In this document: positions 37,605 to 49,928 of the stretch, one piece after another
How the letters are laid out: every line of letters begins with the position of its first letter
How positions within the stretch are numbered: the stretch's first letter is position 1
Source of the DNA: Oenanthe sinensis
Lineage: Eukaryota > Streptophyta > Magnoliopsida > Apiales > Apiaceae
DNA: 64,000 bases
Direction: 5' to 3'
Assembly: GCA_028671895.1 (NCBI GenBank)
Contig: CM053794.1
Location: 36,968,501-37,032,500, forward strand
Notes under the pieces: model-generated
The model's database searches: none
Seen by the model: the letters and a program-made list of their open reading frames with translations, nothing else
What the model was told of the DNA's origin: nothing
Position numbers and translations under genes: made by a program

Positions 37605-39658
37605 GAAAAAAAACTGTATTATCATAATCTCATAAAGCAAAATTACTGAAGGGGAGAGTTTATAGAATCTGTAATCTGTCAAGGATAGTCACTTGTGAGT
37701 TTTTTCTTCTTCTTTTTTCCCCGGAGAGGATAGCGAGATAATTGAAGTCTCAACTACACTTTATACCATGTATACACAATAAAGACAGACAGACACATAC
37801 ATGTGCACACATCAATATTTGACAAAGACAAGCACTCACTTGGTGTATACTTTTTCCCTAAAAATAATAGTCAAGTAGCAACATAAAAACATATCCAGAC
37901 GTGTATTTAGATAGTACGTTTAAAAGAAACTATGATGACGAAAAGGCAAAGATAGATGGAACTAACATATTCCTGAAACAATTTGAATAATAAAGTTAAA
38001 TAATAAGGTATGAGTATTACTAAAAGTGGTCAATTTTGTTATGCTCCAAAATAGTGTAGACGCTCTATCAGGTAATTATAAATCTACAAAACACGAATGT
38101 TATAAAACAAAAGCCTCAAGGTAACCCAATGATAATCTGCCATTCTTAAAAATAAAAAACCAAAATAATTACAAGAAACTCCCCAGTCTGCCTTTCACTT
38201 GCTATTTCCTCGAGTTATATTTTAAATTCAGAAATGTACAATTGAAAGGAAACACAACACAATGAATAGTAAAAGGAAGATTAGCCAGATTACTGTGGTT
38301 ATTAATTGAAGTCAAGCACACTGCTTACATTATATTTGAAGGTTTATAAACACACACATATGCGGTGTTGTTAAAGGCGCGATTAATTGCGCGATTAATG
38401 GCGCTTCGCGATTAGGCGCAAGGTGTGCGATTTGAAATTAAGCGATTTAGCGTGATTCTGAAATCGTCCAAAAGGCGCTACTAAATGTAAAAAGGCGCCG
38501 ATAACAAAAAAGACGATAATACCCTTAAAAAAAGGGGTAAAAGGAGAAAACCCTAAAGTGTTTCATAAGACCCAGTCTCATCTAAACATCACAGCCTCCA
38601 TCTAAACGTAAGTCTTTCTCAGTATATACACACAGATATATACGTATATTTGCAGATTTCTCTTCTCAATTTTCTTCTCCGTCTCTCTTAATCTCTCTTC
38701 ATCTCTGTCTCTGTCTCTTCTCAATTTTCTTCTCTGTCTCTCTTAATCTCTCTTCATCTCTTCTGATTCTTCTCTAATTTGGATGATGTGTGTATTGCTT
38801 CTGGAGCAGAAGAGCCACTTTATCGCACGAGACGCTTGATAAGAAGCAAATCCACCTCTAATACAACTCACGGAGCATCTTCTTCAACTCTAATAGATGA
38901 AGATGATGAAGAGGAAGAGCGAGAATTTGAGGGCCAGAAATCGAGTTTAATGATACCGAAGCTTTTGAACTAGAGAACCTTATCGATTAAGCCTTAATTA
39001 TTGACACTATTATCATGTTATTTATGTTTTTTATTATGTTTGAATGTTAATATTATGTTAAGTACTAGTTTTTTGTTAAATTTGTGATTTTTTTGGGTCA
39101 AAAGGCGCGCGATTAATGGTGCCTCGCGCCTCGCGCTTCAAACTTAGGTCTTGCGCTTTTTTATAATTTGCGCCTCAAACAACACTGCACATATATAAAC
39201 ACCCTTTTTTAGTTTCATTCTCGATATAAATTGCTTCCCTCCATATTCAAGTCCCAACCAAGTTCAAACAATTCGAGTGAATAACAGCTATCATTTCTGA
39301 TACAGATTAAGCAAGAAATTCACTGGTCTTGACAATTTCTACACTACCATAGTCTCCTCAAAATCTCTAACATGTATTTGATCTGTATTTTCTTTTCTTA
39401 AGCTTTAGTTATACACAAATAATTAAAGACAATTCCAAAGCCACAGCTTGCCTACATTTTCACACGTCAAAATCAACACTAAATTCACATCAATACATAT
39501 TGTTAGCACATAAATCCTCAAAGATTTACATATACACACCCAGATATGTAACAAATAAGCTACTAAAAAGCCAAAAAGGAGAAAATAGGGAAAATGTTGG
39601 AGCCCTAATGCTTGATGAAGATATAACAAAATTGGGGGAAATATAGTTACGAACCTGT
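37605..39658 (-). other. 5'-UTR intron of the DAYSLEEPER-like gene
   Basis: Upstream of the ATG a tttttttcag|GATCGG acceptor lies at about 37605-37604. A CAATTACAG|gttcgt donor lies at about 39659-39657 (minus strand). This predicts a 2.05 kb leader intron with the first non-coding exon starting near 39700. Leader introns are known in this family; the splice call here is inference from signals only. Confidence 0.5.
38365..39185. mobile_element. Non-autonomous inverted-repeat (hAT-like) element inside the 5'-UTR intron
   Basis: Left end GTGTTGTTAAAGGCGC; right end gcgcctcaaacaacac, its inverted counterpart. Subterminal regions are dense in gcgattaa and gcgc words (three gcgatta at the left, one at the right). 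The inside has a leader-like CT-rich region (38640-38780) and a 64-codon frame (38779-38973, +) whose product ends in an acidic DEDDEEEEREFEG segment, perhaps the tail of a lost transposase. No target duplication was confirmed. Confidence 0.7.
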
Positions 39659-39659
39659 A

Positions 39660-40380
39660 ATTGTGTATCCGAAGAGTCCGATTAGATGATCCGAAAGAGG
39701 GGATCAATATTAAAGGGGGGGTTTATTTGATTTGATATGAATCGGGTACGAGTTTGCCCGACGGAGTGTTACCGAAAACCCAGATTTGATATATGGTTTG
39801 GAGTTGCGGAGATTGGGTGGGTCAACGGCGCTGCCTTGGATTTTTAAAGTGAGTGCTCCATTCATCCGATGTTTACCCTCATATTCGGGTCGGGTTTGAT
39901 TGATCGACACTGTAATTGAGTTGGGCCGTTTGAGTTTAGCAAATGGGTCTACAAATTTAAAACTTTTTTAGACTGTGATTATTTTATACTTCATATTGTA
40001 TATCAAAATAATCTATTTTATATGATAAATAATTTATAAATTAAAAAGTATATAAACTTATTAAATTAATATGATAAAATAAACAAATATACCACCACAT
40101 ATATGTAGAATTATTAGCCGTGATGTGATAACTTTTTTCTAATAATATATGCCACTTTGTTTTTGTCTGAATGGCTGAGTTTATATTTTTTAATCATTAT
40201 TCTTTTCAATATAATATTAATAATAATGTTATTATTTAATTATGAAGGAAAAAAATAATTAATTATAAATTTTCTAAGATAAATCATTCAAAATAGGAAA
40301 ATAATTTTTCTATTTTTCATAAAAGTCATTTCCACATAATTTTAGTTTGCAGTCTGGTCGGAATTTATAAAAAATTCGAG
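39660..40380. other. DAYSLEEPER-like upstream region
   Basis: Probable first exon and promoter (39660-39930, the GC-richer part), then AT-rich DNA without recognised genes. Minus-strand frames at 39423 and 39710 show no coding signature. Confidence 0.45.
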
Positions 40381-40381
40381 T

Positions 40382-40715
40382 TCTTATATATACTATATTA
40401 TTAAAGTCGAAACGTTAAAAGTTTGGTAGTTAGTCATTCTTGGTCGGTATTTGGGCCGAATAGTTATTATTGAGTCTAATTTTTAAACACTAATTTCCTA
40501 AATAAAATACATCTCACATTAATTTTCTAAATAAAAATGCATCTCTAAACAACACACACAAACATTATTTTATTAAAATACAAATAAAGTATATGAAAAA
40601 TTATATAAAATATATACATACAACATTAAATAAAATTTAAATTATTATTATAAAAATATATTCAAATTATATAAAAAAATATTAAAATAATTCAATCTGC
40701 ACGGATATAAGCTAG
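40382..40715 (+). mobile_element. Non-autonomous Helitron, family A, copy 4
   Basis: TCTTATATATACTATATTAT start with ttaaagtcgaaacg, and end ctgcacggatataagCTAG followed by T. About 334 bp and aligned along most of its length with the copy at 24091-24420 (shared ttggtcggtatttgggccg). Confidence 0.75.
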
Positions 40716-41035
40716 TATTAATTTATTAAATTCTGCATAAATTAATTGGTGCTGCGAAACTTGTAAAATATCTCAATAATTAAAATTTCAAAACCTAAAT
40801 ATCCAAAACAGTTGAACAGAAGTTGACGCTTCAAGAAACTACACGTATGTGGTGACTTCGTATATGGTGACTTACGGTCATAAAAATGACACGTGGTATG
40901 AGTTTGAGTTCCCGAGGAGAAGGGCAGGGGAATTATGGTCAAATAAAAAAATGAAATTATTACAAGTATAAGAAGATAATGTTTGATAAATTACAGGTTG
41001 ATCCCCTTGCCTTTTCAGTCATTAAAGGGGGTAAA

Positions 41036-41640
41036 TTTAAGGTTTTAAGTCGGGTTCGTATCGGGTCAGATTGTACTTAGTTGTTTCGGTTTTATTTATT
41101 TCTAATTTTAACCCGTACTTATCGCGTTCGTGTCATGTTTCGGATTATTTTGGGTTTCATCATCTCATCTTTTTTTAGTGTGATTGAAAATATATTCATA
41201 TATTATATATTCCCTCTATATCGATTCATATAGACAGATTGTTTTTACACAAATTTTAAGATAAAACAATTCATTTCTCTTTGCACGTGAATGTTACATT
41301 TCAAATATATAATATTTAATGCACCCACTTTGTTAGGGGTTAAAAAGAACAGGACATTTTAAAATATTGTTATTATTATTAAATAATTATGAATCAACTA
41401 GCGAGTCTCTATTATTGCACGTGAAAGTCACTTTATTTTACTTAAATTTAATTATTTTAAACAAAAAGTATTTCAAATGTAGGGTTATAAATAGATGATT
41501 CATTAATTTTCGGGTTTCGGGTTCGTGTCTGATTATACTTGATCGTTTCGGGTTAAATATTTATTGACCCAAATTCGTATTTTTTCGGATTGAGTTCGTG
41601 TCGGGTTTCGAGTTGGGTCAAAAATTATCACCCCTAGCTG
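41036..41640. mobile_element. hAT-like MITE family copy 2
   Basis: The ends are GC-rich cgggtt/gttcgtgtcggg repeats in opposite arrangement. The right terminus ttatcacccctag is the inverse of the ggggtggcaat start seen at 21927. The middle matches 22110-22400. Left boundary approximate (gggggtaaattt at about 41027). Confidence 0.6.
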
Positions 41641-41692
41641 AACGCCTAAACTACTAGTACTATGCCTAACAAGATATTAATACTAGTTATAA

Positions 41693-42088
41693 GAGCATCT
41701 CCAACGCATACAAAATCCATAGTTATATCATATATGTCAATATATATAACCAACCAATATACATAATCATTATTTTCAACCATGTGCCTTTAGCAATTTT
41801 TTTTAACATAATATGGAATGGTTGGCTGCATTTATAGAATGAGTGTGGTTGGCTACAACGGTCCATCTCATCACTTTGTCATTTTTAATTAATATTTCTA
41901 TATTTATAGTATTTCACCTCATATCTTACCTTCTATTAATAATGATAAAATATTATTTTTAAACTATAGCCAACGATGATAGATAACGTCATTGGAGTAT
42001 AAACACTTTTTCATTCTATGTAATATAACCAACTATTATTTTATATTATTTTAGCCAACCATTATACATAATAGGGTTGAAGATGCTC
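41693..42088. mobile_element. Tourist-like MITE 1 of 3
   Basis: Inverted ends GAGCATCTCCAACG and gggttgaagatgctc, with TAA on both sides (41690-41692, 42089-42091), matching the PIF/Harbinger target. Confidence 0.85.
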
Positions 42089-42091
42089 TAA

Positions 42092-42461
42092 GAGTAAGTC
42101 CAACAGTATCCTAACTCATTCCATATAAATATTATAAAATAATGACATCTAGCAATTCAGGAACACCAATTTTAGTGTCAACTCCAACAACAATCCCCAT
42201 TCTCATTGCTCATTATTATTATAATAATAAATTTGAATCTAACAATGAGGGAAATGAGAAAAAAGGAGAGAAATGAATATTTTATTCATAAAAATAAAAT
42301 AGGGGATGACTAGAAAATACCTATTAATAAGACATAGCTAGTAAAATTTAGAATATCGTAGTGATTTAGGGAATCATTAGTATACTGTTGAAGTAGTATT
42401 TTATGTCATATTTCATATTCTTGAGCTTGGACCTCATTTGGGGAAACTGTTGGACTTGCTC
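42092..42461. mobile_element. Tourist-like MITE 2 of 3
   Basis: Inverted ends GAGTAAGTCCAACAGT and actgttggacttgctc, flanked by TAA on both sides. The left TAA is shared with MITE 1. Confidence 0.85.
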
Positions 42462-42464
42462 TAA

Positions 42465-42838
42465 GACTATCTCCAATGGATGACACTAAAATAGTGCCAC
42501 TAAAATAGTGTCACTTTGACACTATTTTAGTGTCAAAATTACATAATTTATAAAATCAACTCCAATAGAAGTTACACTATAAGGAATCTTTTACACTATA
42601 TCCTACACTATAAAGAATTTTTTACTTATTAAAATACTAAAAAATTGAGTTTTGAGATTTAAAAGGGATAAATTTGTTTTTGTTAACAAACATGATTGTA
42701 TTGTTACAATTTTAGAGGACACCAAATATGGTGTTAAGATGACACCAAATGTAGGTTTGATGCCAAATTTGGTGTCACTCCGATTATTTAGTGTCATCTT
42801 GTTACTATTTTAGTGTCCCAATGGAGTTGGTTTTCCAC
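42465..42838. mobile_element. Tourist-like MITE 3 of 3 (gacactattttagtg family)
   Basis: Starts GACTATCTCCAATGG after the shared TAA and ends near cccaatggagttgg before another TAA. It is rich in gacactattttagtg words. Relatives are at about 893-1010 and 59913-61857. Right end approximate. Confidence 0.6.
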
Positions 42839-43214
42839 TAAAATAATGTCACTTTGACACTATTTTAGTGGTCGTTTGATTGACATGTATTTATCAGAAA
42901 GTAATAATTTATAAAGTTGTTTGGTTGATATTTATATAGGAAGTTAAACTTCCTGTTAAGTTTAAATTCCTATATATATATATATATATATGGGGAAGTT
43001 GTTTAACTACTCTCACCTTGGTGATTTGCAATATCTAGGTAATGGAAATTCTTATATACAAACCAAATAATTTTTTTTAATTTCCCATGAATTTCATATA
43101 GGAATTAAATACCAAGATATTTTAACTTTCCGTGAAATTAAATAACCATATGCAACCAAACAACCGTCCCATCGGGACACTAAAATTTTGTTTACAAAAA
43201 TAAAAGATTTTTTA

Positions 43215-43460
43215 TAATATACTTCATATGTTTCTTTTTATTTGTCGCTTGACTTTTGACACGTATTTTTAGGAGGTTTGACCAGATAGTTAAAATAATT
43301 TTATTTAAAATTTTCTTTTTTTGAATAAAAAAATTTAATAAATATTATAATTTACAAAAAAAAAAATTAAAAAATAATAATTTTAATTATGCAGTCAAAA
43401 CTTATTAAAATACGTGTCAAAAAGTCAAACTACTATTAAAATGAAACAGATGGACATTGA
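43215..43460. repeat. Degraded MITE upstream of the BBX gene
   Basis: Left gcttgacttttgacacgtat and right acgtgtcaaaaagtcaaac are inverted copies with an A/T-rich centre. The outer ends (tacttcatatgtttcttttt / aaaatgaaacagatgga) are an eroded Stowaway-like pair. It lies about 170-400 bp upstream of the BBX ATG. Confidence 0.55.
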
Positions 43461-43627
43461 AGTTGATTTTATAAATTAATTAATTTTGACACTAAAATAA
43501 TCAAAATACCATTATAAAGGTAACCTTTTATAGCTGCTCAATAACATCTTAACTTGCAGGGCTGGCTGTCCTCTGTATCTTGTCACATGTTATAGTGTTT
43601 GTGTATGCATAACTAACTAGGGCGAAG

Positions 43628-45740
43628 ATGAAGATACAGTGTAACGTGTGTGAGGTAGCGGAGGCCAAGGTGCTGTGCTGCGCAGACGAGGCGACCTTGT
43701 GTTATGATTGTGATGACAAGGTACATGCAGCTAACAAGCTGGCTAGTAAACATCAACGAGTTTCTCTCTCTAAATCCTCCGCTCCCATGCCCAAGTGCGA
43801 TATTTGTCAGGTTAGCAGCCTTCGGGTCTTCACTGTTTACATACCTTTGCTCTTATTTTATGTTACTGTTATTTAATTAAGTCTAAAAAATTAAAAAATA
43901 TCAAGCATACACTTGGTACTCCCTTTTATGTTAGCCCTGTTTTCTAATTTGTTCGTCTCAACAGTTTTGTTTACATGCAATTAATATCACATGGTTCAAG
44001 TTCTAATTTTGTTTATTTTTATCAAAGTTCAAGTGATATACATTTTTGATAACTTTATGATTGAAATTTTATCCGTGGTCAAAATAAACGGGACGGACAA
44101 GTATAATGTTTAAGATAAAGAAGTGGTCTTTTTATATATACAGGAAATGAAGGTGTGGTTTTGTGGGTATTGACGCAGTGATAGATCTTTTTATGGCTTC
44201 CTATTTAGGAGACTTGGAGCGCTGGCTAGTATCAGCAATCAATCCTCAAGCTTCCAAACTCGGACTTTTCTTTGTAACTTAAAGGGTAGAAGTTCATACT
44301 GATCCGATAAGCACTGCACTGTCATACTGATAAAGCACTTGGAAGCTTGAGGATTGATTGCTGATACTAGCCAGCGCTCCAAGTCTCCTAAATAGGAAGC
44401 CATAAAAAGATCTATCACTTAAAGGGTAGAAGTTCATACTGATCCGATAAGCACTGCACTGTCATACTGATAAAGCACTGCACTGAGTACTCGAGCAGTT
44501 GTCTAAAATATATAGCCCCCCCCCCCCTGACAAAACCAGGCTCCCTTGCGAGGTTAATTTCTGTGAAATGTTTGTTAGTCAGAACCGAATAACTATTTCT
44601 TCCATATTATTATTTTTGAGTGTTCCGTACATGAGGCAGGTCAATACCATATATCCTTGTCTTTCACAGAAACATCTTCGCGCAAGATTTATTCGTAGTA
44701 TTTTATTTTTCTGGTGTTAAATTTTGACAGAAGCTTTGTCTTCTCATCACGATGTTTAAAATTTCTTACAATGTATACAGGAAACAGTTGGATATTTCTT
44801 TTGTTTGGAGGATCGTGCTTTGCTATGCAGGAAATGTGATGTCTCCATACATTCGATCAATGTCCACGTTTCGGCTCATCAAAGGTTTTTGCTTACCGGA
44901 GTGAAGGTGGGACTTGAACCTGAACGTAATGAGCCATTTTCTTCGGGAAAGTCGCAGTCTCCTGAGAAACTTACTGAAACAGTTACTGAAACAGAATCGA
45001 GGCTGTTGTCCAAAAAGAATAACCACATGGCTTTGGATGGTCACCAGAAAAGTGGACAGATCCAAGTTGCTGAAGTTGGCGAATTTGCACCAACCAACCC
45101 TCCTTTTGGTGGAGGGTCTGATTGTGAAAGCTTTCAACAGTGGCAATTAGATGAAATATTTGGATTAACTGATCTCAATCAGGACTACAACTATATAGAC
45201 AATGGCTCATCCAAGGTATACTGTCTATAAATTTGCATCATTACTTTCTTGTTTATATCTATAAAGCATTGCTTTCGGCATGAGACTTTAACAACTTGGA
45301 GCAAGGTATAAGTGTAAATAAGAATTGTTCAGCTAAGCATCCTTTCTAATCTCTACCATTTATGAGTCTCCAAAGGTTTACTGAATTCCCTCATCTGTTC
45401 CCCTCTCTCTGTCTCTGCTTAATCCTAACCCATGTGGTTGTGTGCTTAATCCTAACAGGCTGATAGTGGTAATCTTGGAGAGTCGGACTGCTCAGCAATA
45501 TTACTGGCCGTTGGTTTCGAGCTTGATAGTGATGAGTGCTTAGGTCATGTTCCTGAGATAGCATGGGATGTGCCAGAGATGCCATCGCCTCCAACAGCTT
45601 CAGGACTCAACTGGCCAAACAACTATGAGCATCAGATGGAAATTACACCTGCATTTGTTCCTGATGTATGTTATTCGACCAGGCAAGATCAGTATCACAA
45701 TCCGCAAATGGGATCCAGTTTAAAGCGCAGAAGGCAATAG
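43628..45740 (+). CDS. BBX22: B-box zinc-finger transcription factor, BBX22-like, 3 exons
   Basis: Exons 43628-43810, 44781-45215 and 45459-45740, all GT-AG and phase 0, giving 299 aa. Two tandem B-boxes: box 1 (C5, C8, C17, D20, C25, C28, H33, H42) and box 2 (C57, C60, C69, D72, C77, C80, H85, H94). There is no CCT domain, so it is structural group IV. The middle has a WQLDEIFGLTDLNQ motif and the end has PSPPTASGLNWP and a basic KRRR at 295-298. These match my recollection of Arabidopsis BBX22 (LZF1/STH3) more than BBX24/25. That group acts in the nucleus with HY5 and is degraded via COP1 during light-driven seedling development. Paralogues BBX20/21 remain possible. The first intron holds an unusual fold-back duplication (44177-44479). 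Confidence 0.9.
44177..44479. repeat. Fold-back duplication in BBX intron 1
   Basis: An 81 bp segment (44177-44257) recurs as a perfect reverse complement at 44339-44419. A 63 bp segment (44277-44339) recurs as a perfect direct repeat at 44417-44479. The order is A, spacer, B, inverted A, B. It does not look like any transposon with terminal repeats. Confidence 0.95.
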
Positions 45741-46833
45741 TGTGTCTTCGGGGACTTCTCTCTTTTGAGTCCTGTAGAAGTTTACCCATAACATCACTCA
45801 GTAATGGTACTGATACTATGGGAACTGGTCTGATAGTTCTATGGTTCGTAAATGAACTTAATGTAGGCGGTGTAGTTCTTTTGTAACCCCTTTTGTTAAG
45901 AGCAAGACATATGTATGGCAACCGTTTGGCTCAATGGTTTGGCAACTACAGTTTTGTGTTTGTCGGTAATTGCTAGACTTGAGACTTCGGAAATCTATGT
46001 AGTAACGGGCTGTGATAGCTGTCACAACTGTGTTTGTGAATATAATAACTGGCTGTGATAGTTGATTTAAAGAAGTTTAATTTCACACTTGATAAACTTA
46101 CTTCTGTAAATAATAAGTATTTTTTTATTGTTTTTGTTTTGTATTTTTATATAAAATAAAATATTATTTACAAATAGTTCTATTGGATGTATTGAAATGA
46201 AAAGTGTAAAATAGCTTATTTTGGGGTATCAAATTGCAAGTTGACAATTTTTTTGCAGGTTTATCTATTAAAAAAAAAAAAAAATCTTGTGCAGGCTTTA
46301 TTGGAGAGTCAAGAAAATGTTATAAGCGCGTTTTCACATAATATTTGTGTTGCATACCACCACCAGGATAATTGTGAAAAAAACCCATCTATAATATGTA
46401 CCAGTAACAGAATTTCTACTTTTTGACACTGAAAAGGATGCATTTCTGAGTTGTACATTTCGAAATAAAAACTCTGCACATTCCTAAGTTTTAAACTCAA
46501 TTACATAAAAAAATGTAATGTGCAAATAGGGCTCTTTTGGTACATTCCAGACTGGAAAATCGGGAGAATTCAATGTATTTTGAAAAAAGAATCACCGAGC
46601 AGTTGTATAACCTAGAAGTAATTTGGTTAGCTCGTGCTGTTAATAGAATTGCAGATGTTCCTCCCACCAAAACTGCAGAATAGACAGCAACATAAAACAG
46701 TTAAACTTGATCGAGGTTATAGATTTAAAATACCAATCCTGGCAGTCAAATTAAAATTTTACATGTCATACATGCGATATCAGCAAATTCTGCCAGCTCC
46801 TAAAATCCCGTTGCTGCTGTGCACATAGATGTA
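45741..46833. other. BBX22 and VTE6 convergent 3' region
   Basis: Contains the 3' UTRs of the two convergent genes. Short frames are overlapping noise. No transposon ends were recognised. Confidence 0.5.
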
Positions 46834-49491
46834 CTAGTTTTGCAGTACAAGTTGCTTAATGAGGATTGCTAGAATGCTCCCAACGGATATATTGATGACA
46901 TTGACAACGTCGTTGTTGAGCTGCAAGTTAAGGGGCAATGGACTGATTAGAGAGAATTCCAGATTCCTCGAAGGTTCAATGTGACAAGACAAAGAAAAGA
47001 ATGAAAGCTTGACTTTTGATAAAATGCAAGAAAATATCAAGAATCAAGAATTATAGATAAAACCTACCCATCCAAACCCTTCTCTGTCCTGGAGTGCAGC
47101 ACCTATCAAGCTTTCACCAAAATTAGCAATCTGGGCAGCTAGTACGCATATGACAGCTTCAAGTGTGCTAATCTGGTTTCTCAATTTTTGAGAGATCAAA
47201 CAGAATTTGGGGTCAGAACTCAGAGCAAATGAGGAAACCTTTTCCTTGGGGGAAATAATATTAGAACCAGGAAGGCATGTACCAAAAATTTAAAAACAAA
47301 GATAACATAATAAGATCATTGATGTCGACAAGCTTGGCTTCAGCAAAGACTAGCCTTCTTCTTGAGACCCTAAACTAGTAAAGTGTGTTCAGACCTACGT
47401 TCTTCTTTCCGTATCCAAAAATTGTTATATGCATCTTCAGACCCTAAAGTGGATCAATTATCATAAGATTCAGCCAAACTCCAATGACAAAGTTGCTTAA
47501 CACACATCTATGTGAGTGCTAAAAGGCAAAAGCCTTCCAATTATAATATAATAAGGGCCAGGCCTGCAAATATATAGAAAAAAATGCAAGAAAAGTATTG
47601 ACGAAAAAGTTCAACTGAATATTTTACTAGAGTTGCCATACCTGGCCTAATAAAATAGCGGAGGCGGCTAGAACAATTGCAGCTAGAACTCCAGCAAAGG
47701 TTCCCTCAAGACTAACAGCTCCTTCTGTTCCCCTTGGAACCACCTTAAATGTTGTCACTAGGTACCTAAATCAGGAAAAGCAATATTTTAACTTTTTAAG
47801 GCCAATTGCAGAAATTTATATGCTCTTTCACACACAATGCATCCATTGAGGATTGACCTCTCCCTCTAATAAAATAGCCATTGGGGAGTAGCAGTAGAAC
47901 AACGGGCCAGCGGCAGAAAAGGCATTGTTAAGTAAATTACACAGAAGATCTGACTATAATGACCAGCATTTAATTATTAAGTTAGATTTTTTCCTTGCTT
48001 CTTTTTCTGCAGATTCATAACAGCAAATATTAAAATCATCTCACAAACACACCCAAAACAAACTAGACCTATAAATTCCACCTAGGATGGGGATCCCAAT
48101 CCAATTCATAATGGACTCGCAAAGACAAGACAGTATATTGTCATGTATATAACAAATCAAAGGTAATCAGCGCTATTATAGTTTTATATTATCTATTGTT
48201 TTGGGAAGAAAACTAAATTATTTTTATGCTGAGATGAAACTAGTATTTGCAAAATATACATAAGAAACTCCAAGCCAGTGTTCAAGTCTATTATAGTCCA
48301 TCAGAGACGGGTGACTTGAATTTCAGGCGTGCTAGGTATGCGAACTTGCGAATTGCAAATTGAAGTGGAAAAGATATACTTACGTTGTTCTCCCGTAGGC
48401 CTTCCCTATCTCACTTGAGACAGTATCATTCAACTTAGTACAGAAACTGGCAACAAAACCAAGTTCCCAGAGCCGAGAGAATGCACTCCCACCAACTCCG
48501 TAAATAGAAAGCAATGCACAAACACAACCAGCTGCACTGGAACCTATCACACTTCCTGGTCCTCTCCTTCCCTTTCTCTTCTCAGCAACACCTTGAGCTT
48601 CCTTCTCAGCCATTTTCACTTTTGTTGCTGCCGTGCCCTAACTTTAACAGTGGGGATGACCTGGTAACAGTTAGTAAGTATATCCATAATCCAATGACAC
48701 ACAGTAGGCAGAAGACTACTAAGCAAATTCCTTTCTTGTTATAATGAATAAATGTCTTTTCATTGAATTCCACAATTATTTTTCAAATTCTTTTGTCTCC
48801 AAATAGTAAAAATCAAGCCAGGCAAATGAATTTGACATTACAGTGGTGGAGTAAATACACAATCTAAGCAAATCAAGCTTCTTATACCATACAATAAGTT
48901 AGTAAATTCACCAACACAATTAAAACACTTTTAGTAGTCTAATGTAGGCCTTCACTAAAATCAGAAACCAACAAGATAAACAAAGCTAACAACTGCACAA
49001 ACAAGTATGCCAATTAAGATATATTTGCAATCACACTAATAAAATTTCTGACTTACAAGAACAAAATAAGCAGCAACAAGAAGATACCCAGAGGGACCAA
49101 AAGCGCGCCAAGTAAGCGAACCAAGCAAGAAAGCAGCAGCAATGCCGGAGAGAGACAACCCCGAAACAAGAACCGGAGAACCCACAAGAAATATAGCTGT
49201 ATTGCTAAAGATAGCAGATTCCCAGGTGGGTGGTGAAGCTTGGACCAACCTTATTGCTTGTTGTACAAATCCCATATCAATGTTGCTACCTGCTTGAGCT
49301 TTAATTGAACCAGTCCCTTTCTTGAAAACCCCAGGCCTTGAATTTGAGTTGACAAAAGATAAAAATTGGAGCTTGGGGAAATTAACAAATGGGGGTTTTG
49401 AATAGGGGAATCTGAGAGATGGGACTGTTGGGAGACTCATCGTCATTGACATTCGGGTTGTCATTTTTTGCTTTAGAGAGGTAGTTATCAA
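46834..49491 (-). CDS. VTE6: Phytyl-phosphate kinase VTE6 (DUF92 membrane protein), 5 exons
   Basis: Exons 49491-49057, 48637-48384, 47765-47642, 47172-47068 and 46920-46834. All are GT-AG with consistent phases, giving 334 aa, near the known family length (333 in Arabidopsis, from memory). VTE6 makes phytyl diphosphate from phytyl phosphate in the chloroplast envelope, for tocopherol and phylloquinone synthesis. The first about 65 residues are Ser/Lys/Arg-rich and resemble a transit peptide. Conserved segments include GIAAAFLLGSLTWRAFG, GTAATKVKMAEKEAQGVAEK, RRGPGSVIGSSAAGC, NDTVSSEIGKAYG and VPRGTEGAVSLEGT, and the end has NNDVVNVINISVGS. There are several hydrophobic membrane spans. The start is uncertain: Met codons lie at residues 1, 10, 14, 16 and 18; I took the first. 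Confidence 0.93.
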
Positions 49492-49787
49492 TTTATAACC
49501 ATTGAAACTCTAATGACTAATCTTTGGGTATTATAGGAGTTGAATGTGAGATCACGTACATAAATATGTACAGTATTAATATATCACCAAACAGGGGCTG
49601 TGATTATTTGTATAAATAAATTTAATGTTGGCTTTTTTAAGTTAAAAAAAGAGGTTATTCACCAGTAAAAATAAAAAGCGAGGCAAATTAAAATCCAGAA
49701 ACTTCTATTCTGAAACCCCCTTCAGGATTTGATGGCGTGGTGTTATTTTACTGTTATATATAGTGAGATATATGTACTTCTGAATTT

Positions 49788-49928
49788 ATGGATAAAAGCT
49801 GTGAGTCGATTGATTTAGGGCAAGAAGTCACCTTGCAACAACTGATTCATGGACAAGAGCAATGCTTAACAAACTCAGAAAGAGTCTTAAAGCCAATTGA
49901 TTTAGACCAAGAGGGCACCTTGCCACAG
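49788..49928 (+). other. Possible small exon with internal repeat (unassigned)
   Basis: The frame from ATG 49788 encodes two similar segments (IDLGQEVTLQQ and IDLDQEGTLPQ) and meets a CACAG|gtgactc donor-like site at 49928. No partner exon with matching phase was confirmed and no family is recognised. It may be a real small gene, a fragment or chance. Confidence 0.25.

Noticed and set aside
44499..44720. Separate gene in BBX intron 1
   Set aside because: It falls in the intron, includes a homopolymer C run, and has no conserved features.
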